Assembly: GCA_024760905.1 (NCBI GenBank)
Contig: CM045745.1
Span: forward strand, 14,903,782-14,967,781
Source of the DNA: Plotosus lineatus
Lineage: Eukaryota; Chordata; Actinopteri; Siluriformes; Plotosidae
DNA length: 64,000 nucleotides
Reading direction: 5' to 3'
In this document: positions 54,630 to 64,000 of the stretch, one piece after another
Layout of the letters: each line of letters opens with the position of its first letter
Position numbering within the stretch: position 1 is the stretch's first letter
Made by a program: the position numbers and the translations under genes
The notes under the pieces: generated by a model
The model's input: only the letters and a program-made list of their open reading frames with translations
Databases searched by the model: none
Told to the model about the DNA's origin: nothing

Positions 54630-55740
54630 CGTTTTGACTCGCATGTGTCATATGATACTGTTATTTTCCTAGTGAGTAAGAATAGTAATAATGATAGCAA
54701 TATCATGAGCTCATTTTACTGAGATCAGAAACAGGGATGGTTTACGTGCACAAGATGCAAGCAAAAAGCAAACCCAGTAAAATCCACTTTTCCAAGAGCT
54801 ATAATAATTTCATTAGAAGGAAAAACCCACCCACAAACATCCAACTTATCGACAATTAAGGCCTTTGTCTTAAACTCGCTAAAACAATGCCTATTTAATG
54901 TAACAAAAAAAATGTATACAAAAACTGCAAACAAAAAGGTTAACTCATATTCATAATTGCCAGAAGTCATCCCCAGAAGTATTGTAATATAAAAATTGTA
55001 ATCTCTGTTACTTGGCTTAGCTCAAATTTCAAGGAATGCCCCTTAATTAAGGCAATTTTATTTATGATATCGTCTCTACTGGCAACGATGCCTCTTCTGT
55101 CCAAAGGACTACAGCATTTGTTTAAAAAATAAGTCCACCTTTTTTTATTATTATATTTTCTAAACCACTTCAACCAGGTCAGTGGTGGCCTGGTGGTAAG
55201 GTGCTGGATTACCGATCCCAAGGTTGGTAGTTTAAGTCAACGGTTGTCACACACACACACCCCCCCCCCCCCCCCAAGGTGATTACATTTTTTTTTTCCA
55301 AATCAGATCAGTTTAAAAAAAAAATTCTTCTTTTATAAAGAATAAATGTCTAACATTTTCTCCACATAACTGCAAAATGAAGATTATTTTTATTTACACC
55401 TACATTTTCCAGAATAATCGAAATGAATGCCGCTTCATGTATACAAATAATTGTTTTATTTACGTTTTCCTAATGTTATCTTTGAAATGTGGGAGTTTTG
55501 GGGGTCACCCTGTACATAGAAACATTGCTGAGCACCATTTGTCCTGCAGATGGCACTTTGCACTCGTGGAAGTAAAATACTGTAAAACGTGACACCTCGT
55601 TTTCAAAACTCGTTGCATTAAAAAAAATAAATAAATAAAGGGGGATTATTCGTGGGATAGTAACGTACAAAATGAGGTTTTATTTTCTTCAAAATAGTTG
55701 AAAATGGCATTTTACTATTAATTAATGAAGTCGACACACG
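54630..55740. other. Intergenic DNA, SINE head and C-run
   Basis: A SINE A head at 55176-55262 (gtcagtggtggcctggtggt, ggttggtagtttaagtc) followed by (CA) and C runs to 55277. Nothing else recognised. Confidence 0.5.
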
Positions 55741-55744
55741 TAAA

Positions 55745-56118
55745 TCCCAACCCAATCATGGGGAAGTTCCCCCATTACTTTCTCACTCCCGTTCTGCCGC
55801 ACCTCCTGACCGAAAAAGGACGATTCAGTCATTTCACTGCGCATATTGTTGCGCAATGTTGATTGTTTTGAACAGCAAAAATGACCTGACCAATCATGAA
55901 CCGAGGTAGAATTTTAACCAATAAGCATCGGCAAACATGAGCGGAACCTTTATGGCGCACTAATACCATTATTTACTTCAAAATATTATTTGATTTAATG
56001 TAAGAATAAAGTAATAACTGTATGTTTGATTCAGAAATATTCGTATAGTTTACACGAACTAACCTGAAAAAGCAGAATCTGTTAGCAACAAAACCACAGA
56101 TTGAGCTCAGACAGAACA
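55745..56118 (+). promoter_or_regulatory. Probable bap18 promoter and 5' UTR
   Basis: Three CCAAT boxes on the plus strand: 55752-55756, 55890-55894 and 55918-55922, all in the CCAATCA/CCAATAA form that NF-Y binds, within 370 bp of the ATG. No TATA box, as is usual for a housekeeping chromatin gene. The start site is not determinable. Confidence 0.5.
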
Positions 56119-56139
56119 ATGACCTCGGCATCAACCAAG
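56119..56139 (+). CDS. bap18: bap18 exon 1
   Basis: ATG in acagaacaATGacc; seven codons MTSASTK, donor accaag|gtagtt, phase 0. Too short for an ORF search; supported by the match to BAP18. Confidence 0.88.
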
Positions 56140-58933
56140 GTAGTTACTGCAGGCTGATCAGCGCTGCTTTAGGGTCCTTATACTAACTGGACGTCAGTGT
56201 ATTACACTCGGCTGTATTTTATTTAGGCTCGTTTTGTTTTCAAGATATATTGCCTTTATTTCCCTTTACTTAACCTGATTTCCAATGAGGATTATTATAA
56301 GTCATGCTGGTATACATGACCTTATATCTAGTTGATTTATCTCCACTGGTTTATACACACAGGTTGGTGAGATCTTCTCTGCAGCAGGAGCTGCATTTAC
56401 TAAACTAGGGGAGCTCACCATGCAGCTTCACCTGGTAGCAGACTCGAGTCCAGCAGGGTGAGTACTGTAGTCGTGCTGCAGGCGGAGGGACTGCTGCCTC
56501 CTAACGCGTGTTTTGTTGTTGTGAAGTTTTGATGAGTCACAAGAAACCTGTTTCCATAAAGACACATGAACCTGATAATCCACATATTTCAATATGCGTA
56601 CCGGTATATGGGCCTCATCACTAAACTGGTACATTTTCCAACTACCCAACTTCAAATTGGAATAAATATTTCCATGTCCAAGTTTATCTGTGAATCAATG
56701 CATCAAAATCTTTAGTGCGTGCCTGGGAGATAATATATCAAAATATGTACATATGGTGGACACAGTTTCTGAAATAAAGTATGTCTATTCATAGTTTACA
56801 TCCTTTTCAATTTTTGACAAGACCTCATTATTTTGTCTCCACTGGCAACATCAATCAGAGCACAGGTGCATACACAACGTCCATCTTCTTCTTTTCCTTT
56901 CGGCTGTTCCCTTCAGGGGTCGCCACAGCAAATGATCTGCCTCCATCTCTCCCTATCCTCTGCATCTTTTACTCTTACTCCAACGACCTTCATGTCCGCC
57001 TTCACCGCATCCATAAATTTTCTCTTTGGTCTTCCTCTGGGCCTTTTGCCTGGTAGTTCCAACCTCAGCATCCTACGACCAATATACTCACTATCCCTCC
57101 TCTGTACATGTCCAAACCATCTCAATCTAGCCTCTCTGACTTTGTCTCCAAAACATCTAACATGTGCTGTCCCTCTGATGTACTCATTTCTGATCCTATC
57201 CATCCTCGTTATTCCCAAAGAGAACCTCAACATTTTCATCTCTGCTACCTCCAACTCTGACTCCTGTCTTTTCCCCAGGGCCACTGTCTCTAAACCATAC
57301 AACATCGCTGGCCTCACCACCGTCTTGTACACTTTTCCCTTCATTCTTGCAGATACTCTCCTATCACACATCACACCGGACACTTTTCTCCATCCATTCC
57401 ATGCATACACAATGTCCATGTGAATGGAAAAATTGGTAAATACTGTAAGCACCAGGCTTAAAATGGGATTAATGTAACTTTTTTCCAGTCCATGTTACAT
57501 GGTGTATCGTGCTCCCACCAATCATTGATGTACTGGCATGTATTGATTTTAGATAATTAAAAAAAAGTTGAACATGTCGAGCACTACCAATTGGCCATTA
57601 TCAGTGCTTAGAAGCCTCTTCATTCTGTCCATGTTACCGAATTTTTTGAGTCATCCTACTGATAGTCTAATGATTCTGCTTCTCCAAGGAATATCATCCT
57701 GCATCTACCAGCCTTTAATTTATATTGGCGTAATTTAAAAAATGGGTAAAACTTTTTCTAAATCTGCAGAAAAAGTAACATGCACATTTCAGTACCAGTT
57801 TCATGATATGACCCACATCAGTTTTTTTTCTTCTTAGCTATTGAAAATCGTGTCAGCTGTAAACTTTATGGTTAATAGGAGATGCACATATGAAGCCATC
57901 ATAATCCTAAAACTCCATGACTGATTGACTGATAAGAAATTTACAGATTGATTGTATGCAGATTCATGTTATCAGGTTCATGTATCGAGCCACTGACTTG
58001 TGTTCCTCCCTGTTTTTCTAATACATTTCTTGAAGTCGAATGTTTTAAGGGACACATTTGAGTGTGCAAAAGCTACCAGCAAGTATATTTTTATGGACTG
58101 TTATTTATTTATTTTTTTCTCTTGAATTTTTCAAAGGTCATGCAGCATCCAGCCCAGTGTCATTATTATGAACAATAATAATAACAACAATAACAATTGT
58201 TATTATTATTATTATTGTTGTTGTGCGCACACTGATTTTAGTTAGCGTGAAGTATAGTCACACCATGGGACATGTCCCCTGGTTGATATCTCTCCTTGCA
58301 GAGCTAAATGGACGGACACAGAGATTGAGATGCTTCAGTCAGCAGTTAGGCGCTTTGGTGACGACTTGAATTCACTCAGCTCAGTCATCAAGAAGCGCAC
58401 AGTGTAAGCAAGCAGGTCTCTATTTTGCTTTACTTCCTATGCTGGGCGTGATCAATTTTGTATCAGAATATAGGCTTATGCATCATTGCGATTTATGTTA
58501 GTTTTACATGAAAATTTGAGAGAAACTTTTTTCTTTTTTTTTTTTATTCTTCACACTTTGTTAAAATTCAAGAGAAACAAAACACCTCTGCTGTTTTTTT
58601 TTGTTTTTTTGATTGATTGGTTTTTGTGGGGTTTTTTTATATATAAATGTTCACAGTTTAACATGGTCTAGTGCTAAATCTATGACCATTCAAATACATC
58701 TTCTATAATTAGGGCACAAATCAAGACCACAGTCAAGAGAAAGCTTTATGAAGACAGTGGAGTTCCTTTGTCTTCTGATTCACCAAAGAAAAGTACCAAG
58801 AAAATTCCAGTTGCAATGGCTCCTCCTCCACCACCCACAGTCATGGCTGTTCCAGCATCTCAGGTGGTGGTGTCAACAGGTTTACAGGGTCCTTCTACAG
58901 GCTCAACAAACATCAAAAAGCCAAAAGCAGCAG
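56119..58933 (+). CDS. bap18: BAP18 chromatin-complex subunit (C17orf49 orthologue), partial gene
   Basis: Four coding exons (56119-56139, 56363-56457, 58302-58403, 58713-58933) join in frame (phases 0, 2, 2) to about 146 residues; the rest lies beyond the window. The N-terminus [20 protein letters not shown] and LGELTMQLH is almost the human BAP18 sequence. Residues 40-75 ([20 protein letters not shown], then [20 protein letters not shown]) form the SANT/Myb-like domain. Exon 4 adds a Pro-rich linker (MAPPPPPTV) and a basic IKKPKAA stretch. In mammals BAP18 is a nuclear subunit of MLL/SET1 methyltransferase and NURF (BPTF) complexes and reads H3K4me3 chromatin; the same role is inferred here. 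Human BAP18 is about 172 residues, so roughly 25-30 C-terminal residues are missing. No exon for them was seen between 58934 and 64000. Confidence 0.93.
56363..56457 (+). CDS. bap18: bap18 exon 2
   Basis: Acceptor tatacacacag, donor ccagcagg|gtgagt. Encodes [20 protein letters not shown] then [12 protein letters not shown], phase 2. Confidence 0.92.
56885..57425 (-). pseudogene. RTE LINE 3' fragment in the bap18 intron
   Basis: Antisense copy: [95 protein letters not shown]. One frame stays open over about 175 codons, so this is a young 5'-truncated copy. 3' terminus cttcttcttttcctttcgg at 56885. Confidence 0.9.
58302..58403 (+). CDS. bap18: bap18 exon 3 (SANT-like core)
   Basis: Acceptor atctctccttgcag, donor cgcacagt|gtaagc; 102 bases. 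Encodes [19 protein letters not shown] and [15 protein letters not shown]. Confidence 0.94.
58713..58933 (+). CDS. bap18: bap18 exon 4
   Basis: Acceptor tctataattag, donor gcagcag|gtgagc; 221 bases, ends phase 1. Encodes [32 protein letters not shown], the Pro-run and IKKPKAA. Confidence 0.92.
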
Positions 58934-59121
58934 GTGAGCACAAAAGATATTTCTAGAATTGCATTAGGTATAATGAGCTCTTATAGTTAAGGACATGATG
59001 ATGACTTTTGATGTGTGTGTATGGAGGATATAGAAAAGAATTACCCCTTTGACGTGTTAACTTCAAAGTTAATAATGCTGTAGAGCCTAAATGAACACAC
59101 TAAACCTCTTTTTTATTATTT

Positions 59122-59227
<106 letters not shown>

Positions 59228-59399
59228 GGGGCCAATAAGTATTGGGCAATGTAAAAATGTGCAAGTTCAACCATTTAAAAAGAGAAGAGAGGTTTGTAAT
59301 TTTCATTATAGGTACACATCAAGCTTGAGAGACAGAATGTAAAAAAAAATCCAGGAAATCACATTGTATGATTTTTAAACTATTTATTTATTTGTGAAA

Positions 59400-61300
59400 A
59401 TGGGAGGCCAATCAGTATAACCAGGACCAGAGAGCTTCCCAAAGACACCAGAGATAAAATTGTACAACTGCACAATGCTGGGATGAGTCAAACTGCAATT
59501 GGAAAACAACTTTGTGAGAAAAGATCAACAGTTGGAAACATTATTAGAAAATGGAAGAAGTACAGTAAAACCTCCGCTGACGAACGCTTAAGCTCACGAA
59601 CTTTTCGCCTCAAGAACATTAAATTTGCGAGCATATAGTCTCTGCTGACGAACTAGTTTTTGGCAGACGAACCAAACCACGCGGTCGAACAGCGCCACGG
59701 TGGCGGCCACGAGAAGCTGACGCACGCTCATGACGTCACAGTTCGTCACCCCCTTTCTTTGAATGCGGACGTGGTTTGTGTTTGATAGACATTTTGGACC
59801 ATATTGAGTGTACTTTTGCTATTATGGGACCGAAAAAGACCCCACCACAGGCGGAGATCATTGAAAAACACGAACGAGGTGTGCGTTTGTGTGACTTAGC
59901 GTCCCAGTACCAGTACGCCAAGTCTACCATTGCTACCATCCTTAAGAACAAGGAAGCTATTAAGGGTGCGTGTGTGGCTAAGGGTGTTTCCAAACAGTAG
60001 GCGTTTCCAAACTCTCCTTCCAAACAGTAAGTCTCTCCCTCCCTCCTCCTCCCACTCCATTCCATCAAGCCATCAACTACCATCACAAAGGTAAATAAAA
60101 CAACTTTATTATAAAGTACAGTTTATTTCTTTAATTACAATACAATAGCACATTTATTATACATAAAATAAGGTATATTTTTGTGTAGTTTTAAGGCTTA
60201 TTTAGTAGAAAATTATGTTTTATGGGGACCTGGGAACGGATTAGTCTCATTTTAATGGTTTCTTATGGGAAATAAATGTTCGGAAGACGAACTTTTCGCC
60301 TTACACACACTTTCTGGGAACCAATTATGTTCGTGAGCTGAGGTATGACTGTATAACATCACTGATAACTTCCCTAGGAGTGGTGCTCCATGCAAAATCT
60401 CACCTCGTGGGGTTCAAAGGATCCTGAGAACAGTGAGTAATCAGCCCAGAACTACACGGCAGGAACTGGTCAATGATTTGAATATGGCAGGAACTACCGT
60501 CACAAAGATGACAATAACTAACACACTACGTCGTCATGAGATGAAATCCTGCATTGCCCGAAAGGTTCCCCTACTAAACAAAAAAACATGTAAAGGCCCG
60601 TCTGAAATATGCTAAAGACCATCTGGACGATCCAGAGGAGGATTGGGAGAATGTGATGTGGTCAGATGAGACCAAAATTGAACTTTTTGGTTTAAACAGC
60701 ATTCGCTGTGTTTGGAGGAAGAGGAATGCTGAGTTGCATCCCAAGAACACCATACGTACTGTGAAACATGGGGGTGGACACATCATGCTTTGGGGATGCT
60801 TTTCTGCAAAAAGGACAGGAAGACTGCACCGTATCAATGGCAACATGAATGGGGCCATGTATTGTGACATTTTCAGTAAAAACCTCCTTCCCTCGGTCAG
60901 AGCATTAAAGATGAAACAAGGCTGGGTCTTCCAGCATGATAACGATCCAAAGCACATAGCCAAGAAAACCAAGGAGTGGCACCGTAAAAATCATATCAAG
61001 GTTCTGACGTGGCCTAGCCAGTCTCCAGACCTCAATCCAATCGAAAACCTGTGGAGGGAGTTAAAACTTCGAGTTGCCAAGCAACACCCCTCAAACATCA
61101 CAGCTCTAGAGAAGATCTGTGCAGAGGAGTGGGCCAAAATACCAACTAAAGTGTGTATAGACCTGGTCAAGAACTACAGGAACCGTTTGACCTGTCATTG
61201 CCAACCAAGGATACATTACAAAGTATTAAAAGTAACTTTTTATGGCTGCCCAATACTTATCGGCCTCTCATTTTCACAAATAAATTGTTTAAAAAATCAT
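59400..61300 (+). pseudogene. Tc1 transposase, interrupted
   Basis: N-terminal helix-turn-helix GMSQTAIGKQLCEKRSTVGN then IIRKWKKY up to 59562. It continues after the Tigger-like element at 60354 with [20 protein letters not shown] and [17 protein letters not shown]; a frameshift sits near 60590. The catalytic domain is open from 60653: [12 protein letters not shown] (Asp), [11 protein letters not shown] (Asp), [13 protein letters not shown] (Glu), ending near [13 protein letters not shown] sequence about 61220. The initiator Met is lost or altered (a stop lies at about 59422). Before the insertion only the frameshift and N-terminal changes disabled it. Confidence 0.88.
59563..60351 (+). mobile_element. 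789-bp Tigger-like element, copy 1, with HTH ORF
   Basis: Ends cagtaaaacctccgctgacg and gctgaggtatgactg, TA at 59561-59562 and 60352-60353. The ORF 59824-60000 (MGPKKTPPQAEIIEKHERGV to KGVSKQ) is the CENP-B/pogo-type N-terminal helix-turn-helix only (LASQYQYAKSTIATIL). The catalytic DDE part is absent, so this is a deletion derivative of a Tigger/pogo transposon. Confidence 0.9.
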
Positions 61301-61443
61301 ACAATGTGATTTCCTGGATTTTTTTTACATTCTGTCTCTTAAGCTTGATGTGTACCCATGATGAAAATTACAAATCTCTGCTATCTTTTTAAATGGGTGA
61401 ACTTGCACATTTTTACATTTCCCAATACTTATAGGCCCCACTG

Positions 61444-61449
61444 TATATG

Positions 61450-61523
<74 letters not shown>
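61444..61523. repeat. (TA)n(TG)n(TA)n microsatellite
   Basis: Lies between the Tc1 right end and the second Tigger-like copy; similar composition to 59124-59223. Confidence 0.95.
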
Positions 61524-61526
<3 letters not shown>

Positions 61527-62310
61527 TAAAACCTCCGCTGACGAACGCTTAAGCTCACGAACTTTTCGCCTCAAGAATATTAAATTTGCGAGCATATAGT
61601 CTGTGCTGACGAACTAGTTTTCGGCGGACGAACCAAACCACGCGGTCGAACAGCGCCACGGTGGCGGTCACGAGAAGCTGACGCACGCTCACGGCGTCAC
61701 ACTTTGTCACCCCCTTTCTTTGAGTGCGGAAGTGGTTTGTGTTTGGTAGACATTTTGGACCATATTGAGTGTACTTTTGCTATTATGGGACCAAAAAAAC
61801 CCCACCACAGGCGGAGATCATTGAAAAACACGAACGAGGTGTGCGTTTGTGTGACTTAGCGTCCCAGTACCAGTACGCTAAGTCTACCATTGCTACCATC
61901 CTTAAGAACAAGGAAGCTATTAAGGGTGCGTGTGTGGCTAAGGGTGTTTCCAAACAGTAGGCGTTTCCAAACTCTCCTTCCAAACAGTAAGTCCCTCCCT
62001 CCCTCCTCCTCCCACTCCATTCCATCAAGCCATCAACTACCATCACAAAGGTAAATAAAACGACTTTATTATACAGTACAGTTTATTTCTTTAATTACAA
62101 TACAATAGCACATTTATTATACATAAAATAAGGTATATTTTGTGTAGTTTTAAGGCTTATTTAGTAGAAAATTATGTTTTATGGGGACCTGGGAACGGAT
62201 TATTCTCATTTTAATGGTTTCTTATGGGAAATAAATGTTCGGAAGACGAACTTTTCGCCTTACGCACACTTTCTGGGAACCAATTATGTTCGTGAGCTGA
62301 GATATCACTG
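61524..62310 (+). mobile_element. 787-bp Tigger-like element, copy 2
   Basis: Same ends and interior as 59563-60351 with only a handful of differences. TA at 61522-61523 and 62311-62312. A one-base loss after atgggacc (61785) shifts the HTH frame; copy 1 is intact there. Confidence 0.92.
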
Positions 62311-62347
62311 TATATATAATATGCGCACACATACAGGCACATGCAAA

Positions 62348-64000
62348 ATGCAGCCATGAGGTGGGGGGGGCACTAACCAGTGTCTCTCCCCCTCATGCCG
62401 GTCCCAAGCCCGGAGAAATGCAGAGGGTTGTGTCAGGAAGGGCATCCGACGTAAAACCAATGCCAATTATTTATGATGCAAATAAAAAGTATTACCTCCA
62501 TACCGGATCGGTCGAGGCCCGGGTTAACAACAACCGCCATCAGTGCTGTCAATCAACAGGGTGCTGATGGAAATTGGACGACTGTTGGTCGAAGACGTCG
62601 AAGAAGGAGAGGTGGGAGGCGTGTCCGTAGGCAGAGAGAGAAGAGGAAAGGCATGAGTCTAGGACTGAGAGTGGGGACTTTGAATTTTGGAACTATGCAC
62701 AGAAAAGGTAGAGAGCTGGTTGACATGATGCAGAGGAGGAAGGTGGACATACTGTGTGTTCAGGAGACCAGGTGGAAAGGTAGCAAAGCTAAAAGCTTAG
62801 GAGCAGGGTTTAAGCTATTTTATCACGGTGTGGATGGGAAGAGAAATGGAGTCGGAGTCATCTTGAAGGAGGAGTTTGTCAGGAATGTTCTAAAAGTGAA
62901 AAGAGTGTCAGACAGAGTGATGAGTCTCAAGTTAGAAATTGAAGGTGTAATGCTCAATGTTGTTAGTGCTTATGCCCCACAGGCAGGATGTGAGCTAGAA
63001 GAGAAGGAGAGATTCTGGAGTGACTTAGATGAAGTGATGCAGAGTACCACCAGAGGTGAAAGAGTGGTCATTGGTGCAGACTTCAATGGACATGTTGGTG
63101 CAGGCAACAGAGGGGACGAGGAAGTGATGGGCAGGTTTGGTATCCAGGACAGGAACGCATGAAGGACAGATGTTGATAGATTTTGCAAAAAGGATGGAAA
63201 TGGCTGTGGTGAATACTTTCTTTGAGAAGAAACAGGAGCATAGGGTGACTTATAAAAGTGGAGGTAGGAGCACACAGGTAGACTACATCTTGTGTAGGCG
63301 ATGTAATTTGAAGGAAGTCAGTGACTGCAAAGTCATCGTGGGTGAGAGTGTTGCCAAACAGCATAGGATGGTGGTGTGCAGGATGACTCTGATGGTGAGA
63401 AAGGTGAAAAAGGCAAAGGCAGAGCAGAAGACAAAGTGGTGGAAGCTGAAAAAGGAAGAGTGTCGTGTTGTCTTCAAGGAGGAGTTGAAACAGGCTTTGG
63501 GTGGCCACGAAGTGCTTCCAAATGACTGGACAACCACAGCCAATGTGATCAGGGAGACCGGTAGGAGAGTACTTGGTGTGTCCTCTGGAAGGAAAGTAGA
63601 TAAGGAAACTTGGTGGTGGAATGAGGAAGTGCAGGAGTGTGTACAAAGGAAGAGGTTAGCCAAGAAGAAGTGGGACATTGAGAGGACCGAAGAGAGTAAA
63701 CAGGAGTACAGGGAGACACAGCGTAAGGCGAAAGTAACAGTGGCTAAGGCCAAACAGAGGGCGTATGATGACTTGTATGATAGGTTGGATAGTAAAGAGG
63801 GAGAAAATGATCTATACAGGTTGGCACAGCAGAGAAATAGAGATGGGAAGGACGTGCAGCAAGTTATATTGATAAAGGACAGAGAGGGAACTGTATTGAC
63901 TAATGACAGAAGTGTGCTGGGAAGATGGAAAGAGTACTTTGAAGAGCTGATGAATGAGGAAAATGAGAGAGAAAAAAGAGTAGAAGAGGTAACCATTGAG
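62348..64000 (+). pseudogene. RTE LINE, 5' portion, runs off window end
   Basis: Starts with the 5' UTR (atgcagccatgaggtggg, ggtcgaggcccgggttaaca). The endonuclease frame (62653-63162 from MSLGLRVGTLNFGTM) has CVQETRWKGSKAKS, SAYAPQAGCELEEKERFW and VVIGADFNGHVGAGNRGDEE. A frameshift near 63157 moves it to QMLIDFAKRMEMAVVNTFFE, RVTYKSGGRSTQVDYILCRR and the KWWKLKKEE linker. From about 63540 to the edge: VIRETGRRVLGVSS, ETWWWNEEVQECVQRKRLAK, GRWKEYFEELMNEENERE. The RT proper lies beyond the window. Apart from the one frameshift it looks young; it may be nearly full length. Confidence 0.9.

Overview
The window is vertebrate nuclear DNA, almost certainly from a ray-finned (probably teleost) fish. 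The evidence is a complete fish-type acetylcholinesterase gene with vertebrate exon structure, a BAP18 (C17orf49) orthologue, and a load of Tc1/mariner, Tigger-like and hAT DNA transposons, RTE-type LINEs and tRNA-derived SINEs typical of fish genomes. The sequence is AT-rich with many microsatellites. Species cannot be settled from the sequence alone.

Layout. (1) 1-1205, minus strand: an exon of a mucin-like gene, open at the window edge, built of 84-bp (28-residue) Ser/Thr-rich repeats grouped into a 252-bp higher-order unit. (2) 1.2-30.9 kb: intergenic DNA dominated by transposable elements, including a three-level nest at 2.9-6.9 kb (SINE-like repeat, then a Tigger-like MITE, then a LINE with an inverted 5' half), a broken Tc1 at 10.7-12.4 kb, a 767-bp hAT with perfect 8-bp target duplication at 12.6-13.4 kb, and a 1.55-kb Tc1 at 18.8-20.35 kb. 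(3) 30.9-31.24 kb: a CpG-rich stretch with a TCTCGCGAGA element, a TATA-like box and a strong splice donor, the best candidate for the distal promoter and non-coding first exon of ache. (4) 31.3-42.9 kb: presumed ache intron 1, with several MITEs, SINEs and a 392-bp RTE deletion derivative. (5) 43009-48795, plus strand: ache, four coding exons, about 630 residues, ending in the T (tailed) peptide. (6) 49-55.7 kb: ache downstream region and a decayed antisense RTE LINE. (7) 56119-58933, plus strand: the first four coding exons of bap18, which continues beyond the window. (8) 59.2-64 kb: bap18 intron filled with a Tc1 split by a Tigger-like element, a second near-identical Tigger-like copy, and the 5' portion of an RTE LINE running off the end.

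The host genes do not form a pathway. ache ends synaptic acetylcholine signalling, bap18 encodes a chromatin-complex subunit, and the mucin-like gene would encode a glycosylated surface or secreted protein. A mucin gene lying divergently next to ache matches the human 7q22 arrangement (ACHE beside MUC3A/MUC12/MUC17) and probably reflects conserved linkage. I found no clearly new biological system. The most original signals are the higher-order mucin repeat, a network of SINEs with interchangeable heads and tails tied to the local RTE LINE, the nested and twin-primed LINE, and a Trp-to-Phe change in the acetylcholinesterase peripheral site.
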